Shown here piece after piece: positions 37,329 through 46,880 of a DNA stretch of 64,000 nt (within the stretch, counting starts at the first letter, position 1; each line of letters starts with the position of its first letter). The translations under genes were made by a program, and so were the position numbers. The notes beneath the pieces are model-generated. The model did not search any database, was not told the DNA's origin, and was given only the letters and a program-made list of their open reading frames with translations. The stretch is from assembly GCA_034440575.1 (NCBI GenBank), contig JAOTOL010001477.1:1110001-1174000 (forward strand), written 5' to 3'. Origin of the DNA: Imbricaverruca yamaguchii. Its lineage: Eukaryota > Arthropoda > Thecostraca > Neoverrucidae.

Positions 37329-37528
37329 TGTATTGGTCGTTTTTCCCGTTTTAGTTCCTCTCTGTGACAACTGAAGGCAGGGAGGGGGCGGATCTAAGAC
37401 AGGGTATATTCGGACGGTTGTTATGCCTACAAATAGGCACCCGAACAGAACGAACTAAGCGCAGTTAGTCCTAAGACCTACTCATCTAAATAAGATCCTG
37501 GACCACCATACGACTACGAATTGCACAC

Positions 37529-37613
37529 GGCTATCTCTCTGTCTCTGTCTCTGCCTGACTGTCTATATATATATCTCTCTCTCACTCTCTCTCTCCCCAT
37601 CTCTCTCACATTT
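37529..37613. repeat. CT-rich microsatellite
   Basis: (CTCTGT)n and (CT)n tract just downstream of the transposase stop codon. Confidence 0.8.
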
Positions 37614-37617
37614 ACCG

Positions 37618-38556
37618 CTACACGAAGTCACTTTTCTTGGCGGATTTCGGTCTCGAAGCACAGCTGGCCTGGCGCGATACGATAATGCCGTGTCGCCTGT
37701 CCTCGCCGAACACACGCGTGGACGCCGTAACGCATCGCTCGATACTTTGTGCGTGGCATGGGAATGCCGGTAGCGAGAGAGGTTGGTCGACGGCTGACAT
37801 AATCTCGTCGTTCGACATGCGAGCGGTAACTGGCGGTTCGATCACCTCGACATGGTCCCATTGAATCATGTCGGTGTATGTGGCCGCCTCCCAGTTCAAT
37901 GGGGGTACCATGAACTGTCGGCACCGGGATCCCGAGTTACTCCGCGCACTCCTGCTCAGTTTGCCCCCCCCCCCCCCCTCTCCCGGATCGACCTCTCAGC
38001 GTCGACAACCATGGCCGCGATTAGGTTCTTCGGGTGGGCGAACCACGCATTTCGTTGCACTGAACGTTTCGCCACTGTCTGCACTTCAGGTGTCTGTGTC
38101 TGAATAAGTCCCATCGTTCTGAAGAGATGCACGACTCCTTGTGTGAAGAGTGGGCGCACCTTGATGTCGAACCACATAGGGGCATACACCTGCTGGACAA
38201 ACTCTGTCATCTTTGTCAGAGCCAGGGTTGGCGACGCAGTTATCGTGTACAGTACGAGCACTCTGATGCCGAGAGTTAGCCACCGCGCGTGGTTAAGCGG
38301 ACCCGGCCTGGTACGTGCCAGCTCAGCACTGACAACGCCGGTGGCGACGGCTCGGCAGTATCGGAGAAGGATGCGCTGGTCAGCAGACAGGTCCGCGACA
38401 ACCTGCTCCGCGATGTCAGGTGCGTTGAATGGTATGGGACGGATGTCCACCCCCGGCTGGCGGTGAATGTCACCAGCTATAGTTTGTCCCAGCGGGCCCT
38501 TGAAGGAATTGGACCCACTGGTACCGTGGCCTTCATCCAGTTCCACGAACACATGC
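37618..38556 (-). CDS. Transposase-like gene, exon 2 (C-terminal half), one frameshift
   Basis: Starts right after a TTTTTCGCAG acceptor and reads HVFVELDEGHGTSGSNSF, completing exon 1 in phase. It continues through SADQRILLRYCRAV, LNHARWLTLGIRVLVLY, VYAPMWFDIK and VQRNAWFAHPKNLIAAMV, all blocks I know from this family. At a run of 15 G (37,964-37,978) the frame is lost. The other frame goes on through KLSRSARSNSGSRC, FMVPPLNWEAATYTDMIQWD, EPPVTARMS and FPCHAQSIERCV (E codon about 37,738-37,740), and stops at 37,618. SIERCV probably holds the acidic residue that completes the RNase H-fold active site. A run one base longer, or two shorter, would keep the frame. Confidence 0.85.
37964..37978. 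repeat. 15-base C homopolymer causing the frame break
   Basis: The only lesion in an otherwise continuous transposase gene. It lies between the conserved NLIAAMV and VPPLNW blocks, in a glycine-coding linker. Long homopolymers are prone to replication slippage and to assembly error. Confidence 0.8.
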
Positions 38557-38802
38557 CTGCGAAAAAGCCCAGGACATAATGGGATTGGGACAAGGAAGGA
38601 ATTGGATTAACACTTATCAGGGTCTAAATGGCATGGCAAGTGTTTGGATTGTACTACGGACTCACAAATTGCCATGGGTCTAGATAGGTATGCAGATGAC
38701 GCAGTATATTATTGTATGTCATGTAATTTGTAAGGATCAGGTGGATAGTGGCGATGTATTTCAGTCAATTCTTGTTTTATTATAAAAACAAACGGCACAT
38801 AC
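38557..38802 (-). other. 246-bp intron in the transposase-like gene
   Basis: Donor ATGAG|GTATGT at 38,803/38,802 and acceptor TTTTTCGCAG|GCATGT at 38,557/38,556. Removing it joins LPM-R-HVFVELDE in frame, which restores the family motif HxNxLPxRHxF across the junction. Reading through gives an unrelated tail and a stop. Confidence 0.88.
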
Positions 38803-40097
38803 CTCATCGGGAGCACGTTGCCATGAAGAAGGCAGATGAGCCACTGGACGCTACGGCCCAGCTGGCGCTCCATCCTCGTGAGTGCACCGTTTTCGCGGCC
38901 TGTGTTGACGGCAGTGCCATCGACCAATACTGCCTGCAGGGATTCTTCTGAGTCGCACTCCCGAACGACTTCTAAAGCCTTGCCAGCAATTGATGCACTA
39001 TTTTCTGATGTCAGTGCTCTGTGAGCGATGTAGGTTCTACCTGGCTCGCTCACAAATACCAGATGCTTCTCTTTTCCCGTAAGCCGTACGTCTTGCTCAT
39101 TTGTTTTCTCTCGTATCTTTGTGATATCCTGTCTCCCATAGAATCCCATGCATTGCACCTTACCGCCTATGCCCTCCTTTAGCTTTCGTTTTTCTTTCTC
39201 CTGTGCCCTTTTTCTGGCTCTTATCACTTTATCTCGTGTGATGACGTGCCTCATGTCGTTCTCAGTGACGAGGCCAAGGTCCTTCAAGAGAGCGGTGCCA
39301 AGGGCCGCTGCAATCCTATCAGTGACCTCAATGTACCGGTCACACTCCTTAACGAAATTCTCCAGAGGCATCATATTGTACGGAGCCCTAGTCTGTGTTG
39401 GTTCGTGGACACTCCCTGTGTCATATGCATCGTCACCATTGTTTCCCTCGTCCATGCTTTCGGGCTCGTGTCCCGTGCTGTGCTCGGTCAGACCCGAGGG
39501 ACCAGGATCCGAGTCGTTGGCGTCCGTCTGAAGGAAAGCCGGGTCAGGCCGCAGACGGTTCTGATCTCTTCGCCTCCTCCCCAATGCATTGGAGGCCTTC
39601 ATGTCAATGCCGCCGATGCTTCGCTTCCTCTCACCTCGCTGGTCTTGTAAGAAATTCCACTCGCGGTATGGAACCTTGTTCTCGCTGGGGCAGCTGCAGG
39701 CATTTCTCGAATGACAACTGCACGCGCAGATGTCAATCAGCTCATGGAGGGGAATCGTTTTGCTTGCGCCAGCGCGTTTCTTTATTGGGGTCTTTGTTAG
39801 ATCCTTTCCTTTCTTCATAATCACCAGGACACCCCGGACAATCGACTGAAACGATTTAACAGGGACGCTTGTTTTCCCCCAAAGGTATACAACGCCCTTG
39901 GCAATGCTCGTGGCGATTTGCCTTTCGCCCGCTGCATGGTTGTCGACAGCCCGAAGTCTGTTAGACTGTAGTCTGTAGAAGTTGTATACATGAATCTGAA
40001 GTGGCAGTTGGTTCTTCGGCAGTTCGCGGGGATGGCCCAACGCAAAGCGAGCCGTCTTCGATCGGAATGAACTTCCCTTAACCTTTTTTACTTTCAT
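38803..40097 (-). CDS. Transposase-like gene, exon 1 (N-terminal 431 codons)
   Basis: ATG at 40,097 follows an in-frame stop shortly upstream. Blocks in order are QIHVYNFYRLQ (about residues 34-44), a Cys-rich CACSCHSRNACSCP motif (about 128-141), YREWNFLQDQRGERKRSIGG (about 147-166), and an acidic, low-complexity linker (about 185-240). A basic stretch RARKRAQEKEKRKLKEG follows, then LVFVSEPGRTYIAHRAL, VDGTAVNTG (D near 393) and QWLICLLHGNVLPMR (C422, H425). The D...CxxH arrangement resembles the second catalytic D and the following CxxH of hAT transposases. That makes an RNase H-fold DDE enzyme likely, acting in the nucleus on the element's ends. The family normally has E at the place of V in GNVLP. 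Function is inferred from context: it is the only gene between the inverted repeats. Confidence 0.88.
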
Positions 40098-40865
40098 ACT
40101 CGAAATCTGATAGGTTCACTAGTCTGGAAAAGAGGCAAAAACTGGTTAGGCAACTGGTAAGTTTCAAAATTCATCTCTCGCCATAGGATAAAAATGTATC
40201 ACAAAGTTTTTTTTGCTATACCAGGAAGTTCAGGGTGCATAACTGCATTGGAAATTCCGCGTGCGACACACGCCCTCGTAGATCCTTATTTTCGGTTCCA
40301 ACCATGGTCATGGTTGGAGAATATGCTTCGGCCACCCCGGCCGTGGCCGCGCAATATATTGGCCGCCAGTGGGGTAACTTATAAAGCAACTCTTTACCCA
40401 TGATCATGGTGGTGATGGTGAGCAAATGTAACAGTTGGTGGGCAATCGATGGTCGGAGTACACAATCATCGCCAGTACTGCTAAATCTGAGCGGTATGCG
40501 TTAGTCGTGCAACCGAGTACCCACCCAGTAAGGTGTGGGATTGTTCAGTGTTTCTGCCAAAGTAAATTAATTAAGTTCAAATATCTGCAGCAACAATTCA
40601 CATGCAGCCAAGAAAACATGCTAGCAGGGTATCTCAGGTAAGCAGTGTGAGCTTGGAGGCTGAAAGGCATGCCACAATATGCCAAAGCCGGCTGTGGCTA
40701 GGCTCCAATCGTGTGTAGCTGTCGATAGAAGTCGCTGGATTCGTAATAAAATAGCGCTGTGCGCATAAGAAGTCAGCACACTGTGCACTGTCTCAAATCC
40801 GCCACCTACCTGCCCCCCAATTTACCAAGAAAGATACTAATATTGCGGAATGAACGGTGAATGAT

Positions 40866-41227
40866 CGCAGTTCATACTTCTGCCGATAGAGGGGAGTGGT
40901 GGCGCTGCGGGCGGCACACCTTCCGGAACTCTGCGTCGTGGCAGGCACAATTTTCAAGTTAGGTAAGTGAACATTAGCACAACGGTGGATGAAAAACTAT
41001 ACAATGCAATGAAGTACATATTTATTTGCTATCTAATTATTTACATTCCTGAAATAGGGCTTGATCCCGCAAGTTGGTAGAAAAACGTCATTTCGGCCTC
41101 AGAAAGCCCTGAGGCGCGGCGGCTTCCCGGCCTCAGATTGCTCTAAAACTTTGCAGATCGTCTTTTTAGAGCCAAACGCAAGTTTTAAGACTTTAACACC
41201 AAACATTTTGGAAATCACTCCACCCTA
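40866..41227 (-). repeat. Right terminal inverted repeat (~362 bp) of the hAT-like transposon
   Basis: Complement of the left arm, ending CACTCCACCCTA. It differs from the left arm mainly in bases 17-35 from the end and by scattered substitutions. Confidence 0.9.
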
Positions 41228-41235
41228 CTGTACAT
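41228..41235. repeat. 8-bp target-site duplication, right (CTGTACAT)
   Basis: Exact match to 36,947-36,954. Confidence 0.92.
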
Positions 41236-41945
41236 GTCAAGGTTAAACTTCTAGATCAAAGGTTAGCTTGATTTAGTAAATGGCGATATTGAAACGATAT
41301 CGACCGAACGCGAGATTCGGTTGCATTCGCCTCAATTTCCATCAAATGAGCGTTATTCGACGTGGCTTGCCATGCAGTATCAGAAAACTAAGCAATGGTT
41401 CAACGGAAGTTGTAAAATTTGCAAGAGAAGCTATCCATGAATGCGCACAATTGCATAATTGGCCCGAGTTCACAACCGCGAGAGAGCAATATTGTAATGA
41501 AGGGTATATCCAGGAATTGTTATGTGGGCACCTGTCTGGAGGGGCGCCAATATTTTTTTGGACGGTACCACTTTGAAAGCACCTAAAGGGACGCCTCTGG
41601 CTGCAAAATTTGAAGAGGCGGGTTGCACTCGGCTCTTCTCCAAGGGACGCCTTCCCTTCCAAGGGGTGCCTTTTTATTTCATAGAGGCGCTTCAGGCTGA
41701 AATATTCCAGCGGGTACATTGGAGCCTACTAAAAGGGACGCATTTTCCCAGCCCGAGGGACGCCACCTCCAACGTGGGGTACATACACTCAGTTCCAGAC
41801 TCTGTACCATCCCTGGTTGTCATTGCATTGAAATGTGTCTCCGTAAAACAGGAAAGCACGGGAAAGGAAATTGCATGTTCATATTTGCTAACATAAAAGC
41901 ATTGTCCGATATTTTATGTTTTTCCTGCTCACAAGAGGGCAACGC

Positions 41946-43469
41946 GATCTTGTAGTGAAGGTCCTTCTTCTTGTTGGCTCGTGATAGACTAGATGACCCG
42001 CGCGTCGCGATAACTCCGAATGCCAAAAATGATATGTTCTCTGCACGATATATTGTGCAGAAAGTATAGTGAATATATAGAGACACTCGCAATAATGTTC
42101 CAGGCCGACAGCAATCACTTTCAGTTCTCAATTTGGAGGCCGAAATACAGTTGTTAATTTACGCACGCGACGGACAGCGACAGGTCCGCGCGGCTCGACA
42201 GTCCAGACACGTCTCACCGCGGGGGTCTGGCCACAGCCCTGGCTCAGACACGGCCGGAAGGCCGGTACAGGTCGCAGCAGCCGGGCGTTGGCCCGAAAAC
42301 GCTGACTTGGCTCCGACGAGGGCCGGTGACCGCGTCGCCGGCGCCGGACGGACATGTACGGGCGTGACATGTGCCGGGCATGGTAGGTCGGCTGATTTAC
42401 GGGGTCACAACACCCACAGTTAGATATTATACGATTAAAACAGTACGCGTCTAGCAACTCTGTTACAATCTATGGTGATCGCGAAATCGGGTCCAGCACG
42501 TACGACATAAAACTAGACGTTCATAGGTAGCGACAAGTAGTAAAACTTGCTAATTTTCATGGTGGAACATTTTAGTCACCAAAGTATAATTTTTGCCAAT
42601 GGTAAATCTGAAAAATTGAAATAGTCATAACACTGAAGTGAAGTGTCTGAAAATGGTATTGAAAAAGATGTGGCTGAAATCCGAATATTTGTTTTTTTAG
42701 GGGAGGGGGTGGGAAGGGGAGGCGGGGCTAGGACCCTCTGTCCTGTTCAAACTTATCGCGTCCCGTGTTTTCCCCACAATTTCGAATCCGTGGTTACACC
42801 CATGGTGGGGCTCATCCTTTATGGTCTCAGGTTAAAAGAGCAAGAAGTTGGTGGGGCCAAGGGAAAGATGGTGGGGTACAGGCCACACAAAAAGCAAAGG
42901 AATTTCCGCCCGCGCTCCGGATCTTTCTTCTATGCCTGCTTCCCATTATCACAACTTGCGCATCGCTTAAACTTGGCGTTGAGTCACTTGGCGATGACAC
43001 GTCACCAACAACTGGTGGGTGGGTGCGCATCCTGTGTAAGCACAAAAACTGCTCTCGCTCGCATCACCTTTCGCAGCATATGCACTCGCAGTCCCACAAT
43101 TGCTGAGCAGTACTCAGCTATTGCGGACACCATCGCACTGCGCAGCATTGCTCGCCATCCTGTTTTCTGAAATTGGCGATCCCTACAGCAAATATTGGTC
43201 GGCTAAACACCATCCACTTATACCTGGCTTATGATAATTTTGTGTTTGTCGAACACGTGACGTCATGCATAATGTACAGGACACAATGCTCACCCTTCGA
43301 CCACCTGACCCACCATGGCATATGCGGGGTTTCATTTTGATAACATTTGATCAAGAAGTCATGAAGAAATATGCTGTTTCGTTCACTAATAAGCTGTGAC
43401 AATTTCACCACACGTAGGCACATCTAATGGCGTTTCTTTTTTTCTTTTTCTTTTTCTTCTTTTTTAACA
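41946..43469. other. Intergenic stretch with a GC-rich patch
   Basis: 42,165-42,400 is CpG-rich (CCGGCGCCGGACGG and similar). The plus-strand frame 42,643-43,170 (175 codons) has no motif I recognise and its base use looks like the surrounding DNA. No supported gene. Confidence 0.45.
43420..43465. repeat. CT/T-rich simple tract
   Basis: (TTTCTTT)n-like run. Confidence 0.85.
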
Positions 43470-43607
43470 GCGAGTGCCCTCCATGAAAATGCTCCATGCT
43501 CCATCGGAGCTGATGGGGAGATGTGCGTCGCCGGTGGGGCGCTGCGGCAGCGGCGGCGGTGGTGGTCGGCAGGCCGCTCCCATGATCTCGGCTACCCGAG
43601 AACATGG

Positions 43608-43905
43608 CTCTGTCGACCCAGTGCCAGGCGGAGAGCCGTGGGGACCATTTGGCTGGCCCTACCGTGGCGTGTTGGGGAGGCCTGGCTGCTTTCCATGCTC
43701 TCGACTAACCGTCTGTCGACCCGGTGCGAGGCGGAGAGCCGTGGGGACCATTTCACCGCTGGGCCGTGGCGTGTGGTGGTCGGGTGGCTGGATCCCCACG
43801 TACCCGGCTGTCTGTCGACCCGGTGCGAGGCGGAGAGCCGTGGGGGTCATTTGGCTGGCCGGACCGTGGCGTGTGGGGGAGAGCTGGCTGTCAGCATTGG
43901 CGGTG
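43608..43905. repeat. ~100-bp GC-rich tandem repeat, three copies
   Basis: CTGTCGACCCGGTGCGAGGC followed by GGAGAGCCGTGGGG recurs at about 43,610, 43,713 and 43,812 (103 and 99 bp apart). Several long overlapping frames here (for example 43,474-43,923) follow from the GC-rich repeat. Confidence 0.85.
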
Positions 43906-44789
43906 TCTGGGGCGCGATTCTGAGGCGCTGCAATGTTTCCGGCTTGTCGTCCGAGGGGTGTGGATGAGGATGGGATAATGTTGTCACTGTTACATTACGT
44001 GGGGATGGAGGCGGGTAGGAGGGAGAGGGGCGCGGGCATCGTCAATATCCGCTGAAAAGCTGATTCATAATTTAGTTTCGGAACTGAAAATTGCTTGCAC
44101 ATGCTTTGAAAGCGGGTGTGTTTATAGGCGTACGATATGTACGAATCAGATAGCAAGTCCCATCCAACGTAGGCTACCGTGAGGAGGAAAGTGGTGCAAT
44201 GGAAAAGCGAGTCGAACACAATGTAAGTGCAGATAAAGCATGGATAAATACGGCCGCAATATTTCGGTTATTTTCTTGTTATTCGATAACAGTTGGGTAA
44301 AAGAACAGCCATGATGAGAGTGGTGTTTGGATGCAAATCAATAAGAAGTCACCATATCCGATGAACCTCTGGCAGCTCGCAGCCACCTGTTGTTCCACCT
44401 CGCAAGTCCTAATGGTGACTGTGTTATTTTAGATAACCTCAACCAGTGAAATGCCGGTAGAAGTGCAGGTTCTCTGCATTGGCGGATCTAGGGGACACGG
44501 CGGCCATGCGATTCCTCACCGGTCACCTCTTTCAAATTTGATGAAGTGCGTTATACGCACAGAAGCCGAAGCGCCCGATCGACGGCGATTGGTGTTGCCC
44601 CAAAGCGATGTAGGCCAGGGCAAGCTGATGTGATTAATTCCGCAATAGCTGATGTGATCACCTCGTAAAGTTGGGTTACTAAAGCTCCAAACTACCAGTC
44701 AACGGAGGAAGGTCAGCCAATCAGGCTGTGCAACCAGAGCGCAGCTATTGATCGGCTCGCAGCGTCTCGTCGCGAAGTGTGCGCCGATG
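43906..44789. other. Intergenic stretch; possible hAT-type end at about 44,476
   Basis: No gene. TTGGCGGATCTAGGGGAC (44,479) resembles the TGGCGGATCTAG ends common in hAT elements. No partner end was found nearby. Confidence 0.35.
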
Positions 44790-45130
44790 CCTTGTGTGCT
44801 CTTGCTGCTGACGATTGAGGCTGTCTGGAGGCCCCTGTCGGCGGCCGACAAACCCGCCAGCTCTCGGATGGGGGACGGCACGCGCGTCGGCGCCGACGAC
44901 CCTCTGCGTTGGCGGCGCGCGGCAGTAGTCCCGCGGGCGGCCGGTGGGAGGAGCTGGCTGCGCGTCCCGGTCTGGTGCCGGGGTCCGACGGCCCGGGGTT
45001 CGGCGGTACGGCGGTCCGGGGTTCGGCGGTCCGACGGTCCGCTGTCGGGGTTGACAGTTCGGTGTCGGGTGGGGCGGTCCGTGGTTCGGAGGTACTTCGC
45101 CCGAGTTCAGGGAGCAAATACGGAGTGCGA
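44790..45130 (+). promoter_or_regulatory. GC- and CpG-rich stretch upstream of the signal-peptide exon
   Basis: About 340 bp far richer in G+C and CpG than its surroundings, with short GGTTCGGCGGTCCG-type repeats, ending about 200 bp before the ATG at 45,335. Its position suits a promoter or 5' UTR, but no TATA or initiator is clear, and the GC-rich minisatellite to the left makes a repeat origin possible. Confidence 0.3.
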
Positions 45131-45334
45131 AGATATACTGTTGTAGGCTGACTGGCATCGAACTCAGCTATAGCCGGTGTGTATGTGAACGGAGTGCTAC
45201 TGAGCAGGACCGGCCAGTTCCGTCTGCGGCTAATCTCCAACTGTATAGCTAGCTGGTGTCTGCCGGCCAATGTCACGCGTCTCCTTTGGAACACACCGTG
45301 AAGGTGAAGAGAAAAATAAGCCACAAAGAAGCCA

Positions 45335-45395
45335 ATGACTGCAGCAATGCGCCGACCGGTGGTACTTTTGGCGTCACTACTGCTGCTCAGCACAG
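45335..45395 (+). CDS. First coding exon of a putative secreted or membrane protein (signal peptide)
   Basis: ATG in the context AAGCCAATGACT, with an in-frame TAA a few codons upstream. It encodes MTAAMRRPVVLLASLLLLST and ends ...AGCACAG|GTAAGTTTGG, a near-perfect splice donor, in phase 1. The peptide has a basic n-region (RR), a 10-residue leucine/alanine/valine core (VVLLASLLLL) and a small polar end, which is what a cleavable signal peptide looks like. A second ATG at codon 5 could also serve as the start. The rest of the gene is not recognised. The next exon may lie far downstream, since the intron would run into repeats at 45,490. This is the only strong candidate in the window for a host gene that is not transposon-derived. 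The protein's role cannot be told. Confidence 0.6.
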
Positions 45396-45486
45396 GTAAG
45401 TTTGGAAGGATGTCTTCTGCGACGTATTGTGTTCCCTTCACCTGTACATGCACTCACTTATACACCTACCCACATGAGCATATGTA

Positions 45487-45489
<3 letters not shown>

Positions 45490-45540
<51 letters not shown>
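45490..45540. repeat. (AT)n microsatellite
   Basis: About 25 TA units, followed by TGTATG-rich sequence to 45,620. It lies in the putative first intron. Confidence 0.95.
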
Positions 45541-45544
<4 letters not shown>

Positions 45545-45649
45545 TGCATATCCGTATCTGTCTGTATGTGTGTGAGTGAGTGGCTGTATGTGTATGTGTA
45601 TGTGTGTATGTGTGCATCCTGGTTCAGTTAGCAATGTTTGCATAAACAG

Positions 45650-46340
45650 ATTACATGCCATGAAGAATCTAGAGCGTAGACAAGACTCTCGTCAGATGGG
45701 TCACATGATCTACCTCTTCTTCCTTCTTCGTAACAGAGGAACTATGCACTTTTGCTGTGCTAATTTTCCGGCTTCCGACTGGAACATGGTAAGCGCAAGG
45801 TAAAATATTCGCTCTTGAGCTCCCATGATAAAGCCCTGCCTACGGCGCCGAGCGTAGTGAGGATCTTCCCTTCAGGACGCGAGTTCGATATATTGCTAAT
45901 GCCAGGCTGTCTTCAAAATTAATCATTTCGGATGCACGCCGAGTTATCACTTACGGGTTAATACCAAGTAATGTTTCCCAAGATCCGAGATCTGGTGCTG
46001 ACGATTCCAGTTCGGCAGTACAATGTTGGATTTCAGTGGAAGCTGCGTGGATTTTAGTTGAAACGTATTCTTCGACCTCGGGTTATGTGTAAATCCCGCA
46101 CGGATATACGAGTATATTGCCTCACTTCGAACACTTCGAAATCACACTAACTCTTTCTTGTTGAAAACAGATGGTAACTAATTCACTTGATTCAAGCCTT
46201 CTCATAATCAGATAATAGATCGCTGTCGATTGTGAGTCGGCGCTTTCAAGAACAACAATGCAAGTTCATATGCCCACTAGATCATTGCGATGTTCTGTGC
46301 TATCGTTTTTAATAAAGCAATAAGGGGGAATTTAACTGGG
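45650..46340. other. Non-coding stretch
   Basis: Nothing recognisable. It may be intron of the gene starting at 45,335. Confidence 0.35.
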
Positions 46341-46349
46341 TGGGAATTG

Positions 46350-46880
46350 GGTGTCCCGACCGCCTGCTGAGAGTGCTGGTACCCGTTTGTGGCTCTCAAC
46401 ACCCCACTGAGCTTCCTGGAATTTTGCTGAGTTTCCCGGCATCCTGCTAAATCAATGAGTGAACAACTCTCTGGTATAAGTCCGAAGTCCCCACTGAGTG
46501 TCCTGGCTATCCGTTGAGAATTCAGACACCATTCTGGATGACTCGATATCCTACCGAGTTTCCAGGCATCTTGCTGAGCTTCTCGGCATCCTGCTAAATG
46601 TCTCAGCCCTCTGTTAAAGGTCCGAGATCAACACTGAGTGTCCTGGCTATCTATTGAGAGTTCTGACACCATTTCGGATGACTCGATACCCTACCGAGTT
46701 TCCCTGCATCTTGCTGAGCTTTCCGGCATCCTGATAAATGTCTCATCTCTCTGTTAAATGTCAGATATCTCCACTGAGTGTACTGACTATCTATTGAGAG
46801 TTTTGTGACACCCTAGTGGATGACTCGATATCCTGCGAGTTTCCCGGCATCTTATTGAGTGTCGAGGTCTCTGCTGAGTG
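46350..46880. repeat. ~141-bp tandem repeat, about 3.5 copies
   Basis: CACTGAGTGTCCTGGCTATC recurs at about 46,491, 46,633 and 46,773 (142 and 140 bp apart). Each is followed by GAGAGTTCTGACACCAT and CTACCGAGTTTCC-like words. Within each unit a shorter CTGAGTNTCCNGGCATC word repeats, so the unit itself grew from a ~25-bp motif. Confidence 0.85.

Larger units (their letters stand above)
36955..41227 (-). mobile_element. hAT-like DNA transposon, 4,273 bp, nearly intact
   Basis: Terminal inverted repeats begin TAGGGTGGAGTGATTT at both ends and extend for about 370 bp (36,955-37,328 and 40,866-41,227), with high similarity. They are flanked by a perfect 8-bp duplication. The single gene inside runs on the minus strand (see the next entries). 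Eight-bp duplications and YARNG-type ends (TAGGG) are hAT features. Inverted repeats this long are unusual for hAT, where tens of bases are normal. The only coding lesion I see is a one-base frame error in a 15-base C run, which could be a sequencing slip, so the element may be young. Its protein belongs to a large family usually left unnamed in animal genomes. Confidence 0.9.
36150..41945 (-). mobile_element. Element X, copy 2 (inverted, split by a DNA transposon)
   Basis: Reverse complement of 7,740-12,790. The parts are 36,150-36,946 (matching about 12,790 back to 12,000) and 41,236-41,945 (matching 11,980-11,850, then 8,240-7,740). The jump shows that the ~3.5 kb satellite/TTAA block of copy 1 is absent here. 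Matching phrases are GTCGTATTCGTATTCGTATT near 36,670 and GGGCACCTGTCTGGAGGGGC at 41,526. It is interrupted by the 4,273-bp transposon, whose 8-bp duplicated target belongs to element X. Confidence 0.75.

Noticed and set aside
42643..43170. 175-codon plus-strand frame
   Set aside because: No recognisable domain, no splice or start context of note, and base composition like the surrounding non-coding DNA.
43474..43967. Two overlapping plus-strand frames of about 149 codons
   Set aside because: Both follow the GC-rich ~100-bp tandem repeat, and their peptides repeat in step with it.
44713..45453. 246-codon minus-strand frame, Pro/Arg/Ala-rich
   Set aside because: Lies opposite the GC-rich stretch and the signal-peptide exon. 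It has no motif, and stop codons are rare here simply because of base composition.
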